Positions 17,760-27,270 of a DNA stretch of 64,000 nt are shown piece by piece. Position 1 is the first letter of the stretch. Every line of letters starts with the position of its first letter. Made by a program: the position numbers and the translations under genes. Location of the stretch: positions 124,001-188,000 of the forward strand of contig NZ_JADHZD010000003.1 of assembly GCF_020102855.1 (NCBI RefSeq), in the 5' to 3' direction. Source of the stretch: Nocardioides lacusdianchii. GTDB taxonomy: Bacteria; Actinomycetota; Actinomycetes; Propionibacteriales; Nocardioidaceae. Under the pieces are notes generated by a model that was not told the origin of the DNA, did not search any database, and saw only the letters and a program-made list of their open reading frames with translations.

Positions 17760-19025
17760 ATGGCTGCCATCGAGATGAAGAACATCGTCAAGCAGTACGG
17801 CGACGGCTTCCCCGCCGTCAACGACGTGAGCATCGACGTGGAGGACGGCGAGTTCCTGATCCTCGTCGGGCCCTCGGGCTGCGGGAAGTCCACGCTCCTG
17901 CGGATGATCGTGGGCCTGGAGGACATCACCGACGGAGACATGATGATCGGCGGCAAGAAGGTCAACGACCTCGCCCCGCGCGACCGCAACCTGTCGATGG
18001 TGTTCCAGAACTACGCGCTCTACCCCCACCTCACCGTCTACGAGAACATCGCGTTCCCGCTGCGGCTGGCCAACAAGTCGGACTCCGAGGTCGACGAGAA
18101 GGTGCGCGAGGCATCCAAGACGCTCGAGCTCGACGAGCACCTCGAGCGCAAGCCCGGCAACCTGTCGGGCGGCCAGCGCCAGCGCGTGGCGATGGGGCGG
18201 GCGATCGTGCGCGACGCGGAGGCGTTCCTCTTCGACGAGCCGCTGTCCAACCTCGACGCCAAGCTCCGCGGGCAGATGCGCACCGAGATCTCCCGGCTCC
18301 AGAAGCGCCTGGGCATCACCACGGTCTACGTCACCCACGACCAGACCGAGGCGATGACGCTGGGCGACCGGGTCGCGGTGCTCAAGCGTGGCGTGCTCCA
18401 GCAGCACGCCACGCCGCGCGAGCTCTACGAGAACCCCGCCAACCTCTTCGTCGCCGGCTTCATCGGCTCCCCGCCGATGAACTTCCTGCCCGCGAAGGTC
18501 GACGGCAACCGCGTCGAGCTGCCGTTCGGCACGGTGACGATCCCCGAGGAGCGAGCCGCGAAGGCCCAGGGCAAGGGCCTGCTGATCGCGGGCATCCGAC
18601 CCGACCACTTCGAGGACGCCTCGGTCGTGGACGCCGACAAGGTCACCGACGAGGCGACCTTCAAGGCCACCGTCGACGTGGTGGAGTGGCTCGGCAACGA
18701 GGCCTACGCCTACATCCCCTTCGAGGCACCGGACGAAGTGCGCGAGCAGCTCACCCAGCTCGAGAAGGACCTCGACGGCGAGTCGCTGCGCACGCAGCTG
18801 GTGGTCTCCCTCGACGGTGCCAGCCGGATCGCCGAGGGCGACGAGGCCACGATCTGGGTCGATGCCCGCAAGATCCACCTCTTCGACCCGGCCACCGGTG
18901 AGAACCTCACCATCGACAGCGACAACGCCGGCATCATCCCCGGCGGCAACGCGATGGCGAAGGCCGAGGAGGTCGGGCACGCCCAGGACGAGGTCAAGCC
19001 GGCCTCGGACCAGGCCACCACCTGA
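17760..19025 (+). CDS. Sugar ABC transporter ATP-binding protein, SugC/UgpC/MsmK type
   Basis: A 421-residue ATPase. Walker A GPSGCGKST (about 38-46), Q-loop MVFQNYALYPHL, signature LSGGQRQRVAMGRAI, Walker B AFLFDEPLSNLD and switch VTHDQTEAM are all present. The C-terminal half is a regulatory TOBE region, longer than in most MsmK proteins (tail AKAEEVGHAQDEVKPASDQ). ATPases of this family often serve several CUT1 importers, which matters because the importer at 56-59 kb has none of its own. The gene ends in a TGACC tandem and a strong hairpin. Confidence 0.94.
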   Translation: MAAIEMKNIVKQYGDGFPAVNDVSIDVEDGEFLILVGPSGCGKSTLLRMIVGLEDITDGDMMIGGKKVNDLAPRDRNLSMVFQNYALYPHLTVYENIAFPLRLANKSDSEVDEKVREASKTLELDEHLERKPGNLSGGQRQRVAMGRAIVRDAEAFLFDEPLSNLDAKLRGQMRTEISRLQKRLGITTVYVTHDQTEAMTLGDRVAVLKRGVLQQHATPRELYENPANLFVAGFIGSPPMNFLPAKVDGNRVELPFGTVTIPEERAAKAQGKGLLIAGIRPDHFEDASVVDADKVTDEATFKATVDVVEWLGNEAYAYIPFEAPDEVREQLTQLEKDLDGESLRTQLVVSLDGASRIAEGDEATIWVDARKIHLFDPATGENLTIDSDNAGIIPGGNAMAKAEEVGHAQDEVKPASDQATT

Positions 19026-19042
19026 CCTGACCTGACCTGACC
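19023..19042 (+). repeat. TGACC x4 tandem at the stop codon
   Basis: Four perfect TGACC pentamers begin exactly at the stop codon. Because five is not a multiple of three, the TGA triplets fall in all three frames, making a three-frame stop. Possibly just slippage, but a good stop safeguard. Confidence 0.8.
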
Positions 19043-19081
19043 CGCACCACGCACGTCCGGCCCCGCAGGTCGGCGCGGAAC

Positions 19082-19114
19082 CGGGGCCCCGCGAGCACTG
19101 CTCGCGGGGCCCCG
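19082..19114. terminator. Two-way hairpin terminator between importer operon and amylosucrase
   Basis: CGGGGCCCCGCGAGCA (19082-19097) is perfectly complementary to 19099-19114 around a single C, a 16-base-pair stem. It lies between the convergent ATPase and amylosucrase genes and can act on both. There is no T-tract, as is common in high-GC actinobacteria. Confidence 0.75.
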
Positions 19115-19143
19115 CCAGGTCAGGAGCCGTGTCAGTAGGCGCT

Positions 19144-20997
19144 TCAGGATTCGGCGTGCAGCCAGGCCGCGGCGTACGGCGCGAGTCGTACGGCACCGTC
19201 GTGCACCGACGGCGCCGCACCCGTCAGCGCGTCGCGCAGGTCGTCGGGGTCGAGGCCGAGCCACAGCAGGACGTCGGCGGCCACCCAGGCCTCCTCGCCC
19301 GACACGTTGTGCGCGGCCAGCAGGGGGCCGTCGGGATGGCGGCGCACGACCAGCAGCACCCGCGGGTCGCGGGGGTCCCAGATCTCGGTGGGCAAGGCGG
19401 CGTGCAGGTGCGGCAGGCTCGCGCGTACGCCGAGCAGGTGCCGCAGCCCGGCCGTGACGCCGTGCGGGTCCTTCCCCGCCGCGACGACCTCCCACGGCAT
19501 CCGGGGACGGTGGACCCAGCGGTTGTCGTCGGCATGGGCGGGGTCGTCGGCCCAGCCGGCGTCGTTGAGCAGGCCGATCTCGTCGCCCATCCAGACCACC
19601 GGGATGCCCCCGAAGGAGCACACGACGGCGTAGGCCAGCAGGATCCGCGCCGCCGCGCCCGGATCGCCGGCCTCGAGCCCCGCGAGGGACGCGGTGCTGC
19701 CGGAGATGCGCCGATCGCCGGTCGCCTCGTTGTGCTGGAAGACCAGGCCGCGCGCCCACGATCCGGGGAACGACCCGTTGTACCAGTCGGACAGGAAGCG
19801 GCGGTGCGCGGAGGGGTCGATGCCGACCGCGCGGGCGTCATCGTCGGCGATCGCCCAGCCGATGTCGTCGTGGCACCGGACGTAGGTGATCCAGGCGGTG
19901 GTGGACGGCGGCTGCGGCAGCTGCTGGAGGGCGTGGGTCGCCAGCCCCACCTCCCCCGAGGCGAGCATCGACCAGATCTGGACCATCAGCCCGTTGTGGT
20001 AGGCCAGGTCGCTCACCCGACCGGCGTGCTCGCCGACGCCGAGGTAGGCCGGGAGGTCCGCCGGGCCGACGATCGCCTCGGCCTTGAAGGCCACGGCGGG
20101 CGCGGCCACCCGGGCCACCGTGCGCAGCGCCCGGGTCAGCTCGTGCACCTCCGGCTGGTTCTGGCAGTCGGTGCCCAGCCGCTTCCACAGGAACGCGATC
20201 GCGTCGAGCCGGAACACCTCGACGCCCACGTTGGCCAGGGCCAGGATGATGTCGGCGAACTCGCACAGCACGGCGGGGTTCGACCAGTCGAGGTCCCACT
20301 GGTAGTCGTTGAAGGTGGTCCACACCCAGGCGTCGAGCTCGTCGTCGAAGGTGAAGTTGCCGGGCGCGAAGTCGGGGAAGACCTCCGGCAGCGTGGCCTC
20401 GTAGGCATCGGGCACCGCACGGTCCTCGTGGACGTGGAAGTAGGCGCGCCGGTCCCGGTCGCCGGCGCGCGCCGCCGCGGCCCACGCGTGCTCACGGGCC
20501 ACGTGGTTGAGCACCAGGTCCAGGCACAGGCTGATTCCCTCGGCGCGCAGCGTCGTGGTGAGCGCGCGCAGGTCGTCGACGTCACCGAGGTCGGGGCGCA
20601 CGGAGCGGTAGTCCATGACGGCGTAGCCGCCGTCGTTGGGTGCCGGGCGGGGCGTCAGCAGCGGCATCAGGTGGAGGTAGCCCACCCCGAGGTCGCGGAG
20701 GTACGCCGCCCGCTCACCGACCCCACGGAGGGTGCCGGCGAAGCGGTCGGCATAGGCGGCGTAGCCGACCATCGAGGGTCGCTGGAACCAGTCCGGCTCG
20801 CGCAGGCGCAGGTCGTCGAGCGCGCGCAGGTCGTCGGGGCGCTCGGCGTGGGCCGCACGCGCGATCGCGACGAGGCGCTCGGCGACGTCTGGCGCGGCGT
20901 CGCCGTAGACACGCTCGAGCGTGGCGCGGAGGTCGGGCAGGTGGGCCTCGAGCCGGGCGGCGAAGCCCGGGTCGGGACCCGGGTCACGGGAGGTCAC
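19144..20997 (-). CDS. Amylosucrase-type GH13 glucosyltransferase
   Basis: Amylosucrases transfer glucose from sucrose to alpha-1,4-glucan, releasing fructose. The 617-residue protein matches this GH13 branch over its length: an N-terminal helical domain, [52 protein letters not shown], the nucleophile D265 ([12 protein letters not shown]), acid/base E307 (FKAEAIVG) and VRCHDDIGW (D377/D378). Trehalose synthase and sucrose hydrolase relatives remain possible without a test. Start GTG at 20997 has no clear ribosome binding site. It lies downstream of the minus-strand ATPase gene and may be read with it past a hairpin. Confidence 0.85.
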   Translation of the reverse strand: MTSRDPGPDPGFAARLEAHLPDLRATLERVYGDAAPDVAERLVAIARAAHAERPDDLRALDDLRLREPDWFQRPSMVGYAAYADRFAGTLRGVGERAAYLRDLGVGYLHLMPLLTPRPAPNDGGYAVMDYRSVRPDLGDVDDLRALTTTLRAEGISLCLDLVLNHVAREHAWAAAARAGDRDRRAYFHVHEDRAVPDAYEATLPEVFPDFAPGNFTFDDELDAWVWTTFNDYQWDLDWSNPAVLCEFADIILALANVGVEVFRLDAIAFLWKRLGTDCQNQPEVHELTRALRTVARVAAPAVAFKAEAIVGPADLPAYLGVGEHAGRVSDLAYHNGLMVQIWSMLASGEVGLATHALQQLPQPPSTTAWITYVRCHDDIGWAIADDDARAVGIDPSAHRRFLSDWYNGSFPGSWARGLVFQHNEATGDRRISGSTASLAGLEAGDPGAAARILLAYAVVCSFGGIPVVWMGDEIGLLNDAGWADDPAHADDNRWVHRPRMPWEVVAAGKDPHGVTAGLRHLLGVRASLPHLHAALPTEIWDPRDPRVLLVVRRHPDGPLLAAHNVSGEEAWVAADVLLWLGLDPDDLRDALTGAAPSVHDGAVRLAPYAAAWLHAES

Positions 20998-21037
20998 GTG
21001 GGTGGAGGGGACGCGCTGTGCGATGGCGCCGGGTCGC

Positions 21038-21066
21038 GGCGCGCGGGTCGGTCGGACCCGCGCGCC
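21038..21066. terminator. Hairpin between the second ATPase gene and amylosucrase
   Basis: GGCGCGCGGGTC (21038-21049) pairs perfectly with GACCCGCGCGCC (21055-21066) around GGTCG. On the minus strand it follows the stop of the ATPase gene by 16 bases and precedes amylosucrase, so it could end or reduce transcription between them. Confidence 0.6.
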
Positions 21067-21081
21067 ACGGACCGGGGACGC

Positions 21082-22167
<1,086 letters not shown>

Positions 22168-22236
22168 AGCTGTTCTTCTCCTTCACCGGCAGGTACGTGC
22201 CGGACGATCCGAGTGGAAGGTGTGCTGCGGACGCGC

Positions 22237-22250
22237 GTGATGCGTGTCAC
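22237..22250. promoter_or_regulatory. CRP/GlxR-like site 1
   Basis: GTGA-TGCGTG-TCAC, the GTGA-N6-TCAC core of CRP-family sites, within CGTGATGCGTGTCACAC. Nearly identical to the second copy 147 bases away. Closer to the ATPase gene on the minus strand. Confidence 0.5.
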
Positions 22251-22364
22251 ACAGGTCGACACTCTAGCCTTCTGCGGCGACGCCGTCACCGGCAGCCGTC
22301 CGGCGGACGCCCACTGGTCCAGAGTTACCCAACCGTGACCCGAGCCACCGTTGACGAAACTGTG

Positions 22365-22378
22365 CGCAAACGTTTTCA
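22365..22378. promoter_or_regulatory. LacI/cre-type operator
   Basis: CGCAAACGTTTTCA matches the LacI-family consensus TGnAAnCGnTnnCA at all but the first base. It begins 8 bases after the -35 TTGACG (22351-22356), within the promoter spacer, so bound repressor would block transcription of the binding protein operon. The LacI gene at 27.3 kb is the likely reader. Confidence 0.6.
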
Positions 22379-22383
22379 TCTTC

Positions 22384-22397
22384 GTGATGGGTGTCAC
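22384..22397. promoter_or_regulatory. CRP/GlxR-like site 2
   Basis: GTGA-TGGGTG-TCAC within CGTGATGGGTGTCACAC; differs from site 1 by one base over 17. Lies just downstream of the LacI-type operator, near the expected transcription start. Confidence 0.5.
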
Positions 22398-22479
22398 ACC
22401 AGTGGCGGTCATCGCACCCGGATTGACGCGCCAGGCACCTCACCAGCCGTGGCCGCACCCAAGGAGAGGGAAACGTCGA

Positions 22480-23859
22480 ATGAAGAACCAACGGACCCGC
22501 AAGGGACTGGCCACCATCGCGGTCATCGCGATGTCGAGCCTCGGACTCGCAGCCTGCGCCGACGACAGTGGCGACGGTGGCGGCGGCGAGGTCAGCGGAG
22601 AAGCTCCCGGCGCCGGCCAGGCCGAGTGCGCCCAGCTCGAGCAGTTCGGAGACCTCACCGGCAAGGAGGTGAGCGTCTACACCTCGATCATCGCGCCCGA
22701 GGATGCGGTCCACAAGGAGTCCTACAAGGTCTTCGAGGAGTGCACCGGCGCCACCGTGGCCTACGAGGGCTCCTCGGAGTTCGAGGCCCAGCTCGTCGTG
22801 CGCGTGCAGGGCGGCAACGCCCCCGACATCGCCTACATCCCGCAGCCCGGCCTGCTGCAGACCCTGGTCCGTGACACCGACGCCGTCGTGGAGGCGCCCG
22901 ACCCGGTCTCGGAGAACGTGGACGAGTTCTTCGGCGAGGACTGGAAGTCCTACGGAACGGTCGACGACACCTTCTACGCCGCTCCGCTCGGCGCCAACGT
23001 GAAGTCGTTCGTCTGGTACTCCCCCGGCCAGTTCGAGGAGAACGGCTGGGAGGTCCCGGAGACGTGGGACGACATGCTCGCGCTCTCCGACGACATGGTC
23101 GACGCGGGCGTCAAGCCCTGGTGCGCCGGCATCGAGTCCGGTGACGCGACCGGGTGGCCGACCACCGATTGGCTCGAGGACGCCGTCCTGCGCGACGCAG
23201 GCCCCGACGTCTACGACCAGTGGGTCAACCACGAGATCCCCTTCAACGACCCGGCCATCGTCGAGTCGCTCGACCGCGTCGGCGGCATCCTCAAGAACGC
23301 CGACTACGTCAACGGCGGCATCGGCGACGTGAAGTCGATCGCGACCACCGCGTTCCAGGAGGGCGGCCTGCCGATCCTCGACGGTGAGTGCGGCCTGCAC
23401 CGCCAGGCGTCCTTCTACGCCGCCCAGTGGCCCGAGGGCACCGACGTGTCGGAGAACGGCGACGTGTTCGCCTTCTACCTCCCGACCACCAGCGACGAGT
23501 TCGGCACCCCCGTCCTCGGCGGCGGCGAGTTCGTGGCGGCGTTCTCGGACCGCACCGAGGTCCAGGCGTTCCAGACCTACCTGTCCTCCGACGTGTGGGC
23601 CAACGAGAAGGCCATCGCCACCCCGGGCGGATGGGTGAGCGCCAACACCGGGCTCGACATCGCCAACCTGAAGAGCCCGATCGACCAGCTCTCCGCGGAG
23701 ATCCTCCAGGACCCCGAGGCGGTCTTCCGCTTCGACGGTTCGGACCAGATGCCGGGTGCTGTCGGTGCCGGTTCGTTCTGGTCGGAGATGACCAACTGGA
23801 TCACGGGTGCTGACACCCAGACCACCCTCGACAACATCGAGGACTCCTGGCCCAGCTGA
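22480..23859 (+). CDS. Sugar ABC transporter substrate-binding lipoprotein, AglE-like
   Basis: A 459-residue extracellular binding protein with a signal peptide ending in lipobox LGLAAC (Cys about 24), a Gly-rich linker, then the solute-binding fold (VSVYTSIIAPEDAV, VQGGNAPDIAYIPQPGLLQ, WYSPGQFEENGWEVPETWDDM). This arrangement is typical of alpha-glucoside binding proteins; the neighbouring GH1 beta-glucosidase argues for a beta-glucoside such as cellobiose, so ligand is open. ATG at 22480 follows AAGGAGAGG. A strong hairpin separates it from the permease genes. Confidence 0.9.
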   Translation: MKNQRTRKGLATIAVIAMSSLGLAACADDSGDGGGGEVSGEAPGAGQAECAQLEQFGDLTGKEVSVYTSIIAPEDAVHKESYKVFEECTGATVAYEGSSEFEAQLVVRVQGGNAPDIAYIPQPGLLQTLVRDTDAVVEAPDPVSENVDEFFGEDWKSYGTVDDTFYAAPLGANVKSFVWYSPGQFEENGWEVPETWDDMLALSDDMVDAGVKPWCAGIESGDATGWPTTDWLEDAVLRDAGPDVYDQWVNHEIPFNDPAIVESLDRVGGILKNADYVNGGIGDVKSIATTAFQEGGLPILDGECGLHRQASFYAAQWPEGTDVSENGDVFAFYLPTTSDEFGTPVLGGGEFVAAFSDRTEVQAFQTYLSSDVWANEKAIATPGGWVSANTGLDIANLKSPIDQLSAEILQDPEAVFRFDGSDQMPGAVGAGSFWSEMTNWITGADTQTTLDNIEDSWPS

Positions 23860-23868
23860 CCAGGCGAG

Positions 23869-23900
23869 CGGGGCGCCCGGGCCGAGGCCCGGGCGCCCCG
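23869..23900 (+). terminator. Intercistronic hairpin behind the binding protein gene
   Basis: CGGGGCGCCCGGGCC (23869-23883) pairs perfectly with 23886-23900 around GA, followed by TTCTCCCTCCC. A stem here would stop part of the transcription or protect the upstream message, giving more binding protein than permease, a known pattern in sugar importer operons. Confidence 0.65.
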
Positions 23901-23929
23901 TTCTCCCTCCCCCGAACCAGGAGGTCCGG

Positions 23930-24916
23930 ATGACATCCACTGACAAGCTCGTCCAGATGGCGATCGCCGTCGTGCTCTTCTTCGCCGTGACCGGCCTGAT
24001 CCTGGTCCTCACCGCCCGGCTGCGCTCGCGCAACGGCGAGCGGGTCCAGGCCGCCGCCTTCATCGCCCCCTCGCTGCTGCTGATCGCCGTGGGACTGCTC
24101 TACCCCGCGGCCGGCACCATCTACCAGTCCTTCTTCGGCTCGTCCTACCAACCGATCCTCGGTGGCGAGGGCGGCAACTTCGTCGGACTGGACAACTACC
24201 GCACGATCTTCACCAACGGTGACCTGCTCCAGGTCCTCCAGAACACTGCCCTGTGGGTGGTGCTCACGCCGCTGGTCGCGACGACCATCGGCCTGGTCTA
24301 CGCGGTCCTCATCGACCGGTCGCGCTTCGAGAAGTTCGCCAAGGCGCTGATCTTCCTGCCGATGGCGATCTCGCTGGTCGGTGCGTCGATCATCTGGAAG
24401 TTCATGTACGACTACAAGGGCTCCGACCAGGACCAGATCGGCGTCCTCAACGCGATGCTCAAGGCGGTCGGCTTCGACACCTACCGCTTCCTGCTCACCG
24501 AGCCGTGGAACACGCTGTTCCTCATCGTGATCATCGTCTGGGTCCAGGCGGGCTTCGCGATGACGATCCTGTCGGCGGCGATCAAGGCGATCCCGGACGA
24601 CATCGTCGAGGCGGCCAAGCTCGACGGGGTCAACGGGCTCAAGCTCTTCCGCTACATCACGGTCCCGAGCATCCGACCGTCGCTCATCGTCGTGCTCACC
24701 ACGATCAGCATCACCACGCTCAAGGTGTTCGACATCGTCCGCACCGCCACGGGTGGTCAGTTCGGCACGAGCGTCCTGGCCTACGAGTTCTACGTCCAGA
24801 GCTTCCGCTCCTTCGACTTCGGCCTGGGTGCGGCGCTCGCGACGCTGATCTTCGTCCTCGTGACGCCGATCGTCGTCTACAACATCCGTCAGATGCGTCG
24901 ACTGGAGGCACGATGA
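23930..24916 (+). CDS. Sugar ABC transporter permease, MalF/AglF type
   Basis: A 328-residue permease. An N-terminal helix (LVQMAIAVVLFFAVTGLILVL) precedes the usual MalF core that starts with RVQAAAFIAPSLLLIAVGLLYP. The EAA loop reads EAAKLDGVNGLKLFRYITVP (about 225-244). AGGAGG at 23919-23924 sits 5 bases before the ATG. It overlaps the next permease gene by four bases (ATGA). Confidence 0.92.
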   Translation: MTSTDKLVQMAIAVVLFFAVTGLILVLTARLRSRNGERVQAAAFIAPSLLLIAVGLLYPAAGTIYQSFFGSSYQPILGGEGGNFVGLDNYRTIFTNGDLLQVLQNTALWVVLTPLVATTIGLVYAVLIDRSRFEKFAKALIFLPMAISLVGASIIWKFMYDYKGSDQDQIGVLNAMLKAVGFDTYRFLLTEPWNTLFLIVIIVWVQAGFAMTILSAAIKAIPDDIVEAAKLDGVNGLKLFRYITVPSIRPSLIVVLTTISITTLKVFDIVRTATGGQFGTSVLAYEFYVQSFRSFDFGLGAALATLIFVLVTPIVVYNIRQMRRLEAR

Positions 24917-25860
24917 CCACCACGACACCCACGGCTCCGCAGGCCGGGCTCAAGACCGCTCCCCCCAAGAGCGCGAGCAGCGCGGCCCGGGAGAGCCTCT
25001 CCGGACGCTGGGCCTCGGCCGCCGCGATCGTCATCGCGATCGTGTGGACCCTGCCCACGTTCGGCCTCCTGGTCTCCTCGTTCCGTCCGGAGGGAGAGGT
25101 CAAGACCAACGGCTGGTGGAACGCGCTCACCGACCCGCAGTTCACGCTCGACTCCTACCGGCAGGTCATCAGCGGTGCGGACATCGACCTGGCGACCTAC
25201 ATGATCAACTCGGTGGTCATCACGATCCCCGCGGTCCTGATCCCGATCAGCCTGGCCGTGATGGCGGCGTACGCCTTCGCGTGGATCCCGTTCAAGGGAC
25301 GCGACACGCTCTTCGTCGCGGTCTTCGCGCTGCAGATCGTCCCCATCCAGGTGACGATGATCCCGTTGCTGCGGCTCTACGTGGACCCGCCGTTCAACCT
25401 GATGCCGCTGGCGGGCAACGATGCCCCTGGCGGCGGCTTCTACACCGTGTGGCTCTCGCACACGATCTTCGCGCTGCCGCTCGCGATCTTCCTGCTGCAC
25501 AACTTCATGCGCGAGATCCCCGGGGAACTGATCGAGTCCGCCCGCGTCGACGGCGCCGGGCACGTGCAGATCTTCTCCAAGATCATGCTCCCGCTGATGA
25601 CGCCCGCGATCGCGGCGTTCGGCATCTTCCAGTTCCTGTGGGTCTGGAACGACCTCCTGGTCGCGCTCGTCTTCGCCGGCGGCAACCCGTCGGTGTCCCC
25701 GTTGACGGTGCGCCTGGCGGCCCTGGCCGGCCAGCGGGGCGAGGACTGGCACCTGCTCTCGGCAGGAGCGTTCGTCTCCCTGGTGGTCCCGCTGATCGTG
25801 TTCCTGTCGCTGCAGCGCTACTTCGTGCGCGGCCTGCTGGCCGGCAGCGTCAAGGGGTGA
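24913..25860 (+). CDS. Sugar ABC transporter permease, MalG/AglG type
   Basis: A 315-residue permease with a Thr/Pro/Ala-rich cytoplasmic start (about 1-30), six helices and the EAA loop ESARVDGAGHVQIFSKIMLP (about 210-229), then FQFLWVWNDLLVAL and a VRGLLAGSVKG end. ATG overlaps the upstream stop as ATGA, with GGAGG five bases before. The 3' end overlaps the convergent beta-glucosidase gene by 11 bases. Confidence 0.92.
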   Translation: MTTTTPTAPQAGLKTAPPKSASSAARESLSGRWASAAAIVIAIVWTLPTFGLLVSSFRPEGEVKTNGWWNALTDPQFTLDSYRQVISGADIDLATYMINSVVITIPAVLIPISLAVMAAYAFAWIPFKGRDTLFVAVFALQIVPIQVTMIPLLRLYVDPPFNLMPLAGNDAPGGGFYTVWLSHTIFALPLAIFLLHNFMREIPGELIESARVDGAGHVQIFSKIMLPLMTPAIAAFGIFQFLWVWNDLLVALVFAGGNPSVSPLTVRLAALAGQRGEDWHLLSAGAFVSLVVPLIVFLSLQRYFVRGLLAGSVKG

Positions 25861-27232
25861 GCAGGCCGGCGGCGCCACGCCCCTGAGCGGGCGCCGCCAC
25901 CTGCTCGGCGAACCAGTGGTAGGACGCCTTGGGCGTCCGCGTGAGAGACGGAGAGGACCGGTCGACGTGCACCAGACCGAACTTCTTGGCGTACCCCTCG
26001 GCCCACTCGAAGTTGTCGAGGAGGGTCCACACGAAGTAGCCGCGCACGTCGGCGCCGGCCTCCCGCGCACGGTCCACCGCGGCCAGGTGGCCGCGGAGGT
26101 AGTCGATGCGGTCGGTGTCCTCGACCCGGCCGTCGACGACCTCGGCGTCCGCGCACGCGGCGCCGTTCTCAGTGATGACCAGCGGCAGCCCGGTGCGGCG
26201 GTGGGTCTCGACCAGCAGCTCCTCGAGGCCGCGGGGCTCGACCTCCCAGCCGATGTCGGTGCGCGGCTCGCGCACCACCAGGTCGAGCCGCTCGACGCCG
26301 GGGTAGGCACCCTGCTCGGGGTGCTCGCCCTCGCCGGTCCCCAGGGCCGGACGGATCGGCGTGTAGTAGTTGATGCCGAGCCAGTCTGCGGAGCCCTTGA
26401 TCGCGTCGAGGTCGCCGGGGCGGACGAGCTCGGGGTCGGACAGGACGGGCGCGATCGCGAGCAGGCGCTCGTCGTACGCCCCGTCGACCAGCGGCCCCAG
26501 CCAGACGCGGTTGCGGATCGCGTCGACGCCGTCGGCGACGTCCGCGGCCTCGGGCGTCTCCGGCCAGACGGGCGCCAGGTTGAGCACGATCCCGACGTGC
26601 GCGCCCGGCAGCGCCTCGCGGGCCCAGGCGTGACCCAGCAGCAGGTGGTGGGCGGCCCGGTGCCCGGCTGCGCCCTCACGGCGACCCGGCGCGTGCACGC
26701 CTGCGGCGTAGCCGAGGTAGGCCGCGCACCACGGCTCGTTGTGGGTCGCCCACGACGTCACCCGGTCACCGAGGCGCTGGTGCACCACACCGGCGTACTC
26801 GACGAACGCCTCCGCGGTGCTGCGCGCGAGCCAGCCGCCCTCGTCCTCCAGTGCCTGCGGCAGGTCCCAGTGGTAGAGCGTGGCCACCGGCTCGACACCG
26901 GCCTCCAGCAGCCCGTCGACGAGACGCTCGTAGTAGTCCAGCCCGCGCGTCTCCACGCGGCCCCGTCCCTCGGGCAGGATGCGCGGCCACGCCAGGGAGA
27001 AGCGGTAGGCATCCACGCCCAGGCCGCGGATCAGGGCGATGTCGTCCTCGACGCGGTGGTAGGAGTCGCAGGCCTCGGCGCCGTCGTCGCCGCCCACGAC
27101 CCGGCCGGGCTCGGCGGTGAAGGTGTCCCAGATCGACGGGCCGCGGCCGTCCTCGACCACCGCCCCCTCGATCTGGTACGACGCCGTGGCGACGCCGAGC
27201 GAGAGCGGGGACGGGGTGGTGGGCGTGGTCAC
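25850..27232 (-). CDS. GH1 beta-glucosidase
   Basis: Cytoplasmic glycoside hydrolase of family 1 with no signal peptide. The 460-residue protein has GVATASYQIEGA near the N-terminus, YRFSLAWPRI, YHWDLPQAL, the acid/base glutamate in THNEPW (about E166) and the nucleophile in VITENGAA (about E355), and WEWAEGY-type NFEWAEGY at the aglycone site. It probably splits beta-glucosides brought in by the adjacent importer. GTG at 27232 was chosen because TAGAGT (27239-27244) lies six bases upstream; a GTG two codons earlier is the alternative. Confidence 0.94.
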   Translation of the reverse strand: MTTPTTPSPLSLGVATASYQIEGAVVEDGRGPSIWDTFTAEPGRVVGGDDGAEACDSYHRVEDDIALIRGLGVDAYRFSLAWPRILPEGRGRVETRGLDYYERLVDGLLEAGVEPVATLYHWDLPQALEDEGGWLARSTAEAFVEYAGVVHQRLGDRVTSWATHNEPWCAAYLGYAAGVHAPGRREGAAGHRAAHHLLLGHAWAREALPGAHVGIVLNLAPVWPETPEAADVADGVDAIRNRVWLGPLVDGAYDERLLAIAPVLSDPELVRPGDLDAIKGSADWLGINYYTPIRPALGTGEGEHPEQGAYPGVERLDLVVREPRTDIGWEVEPRGLEELLVETHRRTGLPLVITENGAACADAEVVDGRVEDTDRIDYLRGHLAAVDRAREAGADVRGYFVWTLLDNFEWAEGYAKKFGLVHVDRSSPSLTRTPKASYHWFAEQVAAPAQGRGAAGLLTP

Positions 27233-27238
27233 GCTCAC

Positions 27239-27244
27239 ACTCTA
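27239..27244 (-). promoter_or_regulatory. -10 element of the beta-glucosidase gene
   Basis: TAGAGT on the minus strand, six bases before GTG at 27232, leaderless layout. It lies in the 38-base gap shared with the divergent LacI gene, so one regulator site could affect both. Confidence 0.5.
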
Positions 27245-27270
27245 GTGGCGCCGCGGAAGGGCGGACGCTG

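Larger units (their letters stand above)
22168..22479. promoter_or_regulatory. 312-base divergent control region of the second sugar importer
   Basis: This gene-free stretch separates the ATPase gene from the binding protein gene. It holds two CRP-like sites (22237-22250 and 22384-22397), a LacI/cre-like operator (22365-22378) and a TTGACG -35 element (22351-22356). The ribosome binding site AAGGAGAGG (22461-22469) serves the binding protein. Nothing coding was seen. Confidence 0.6.

Noticed and set aside
14647..19025. Firm naming of the first importer as trehalose-specific LpqY-SugABC
   Set aside because: Overall likeness and gene order fit, but ligand residues cannot be matched without alignment, and galK plus amylosucrase as neighbours allow other disaccharides.
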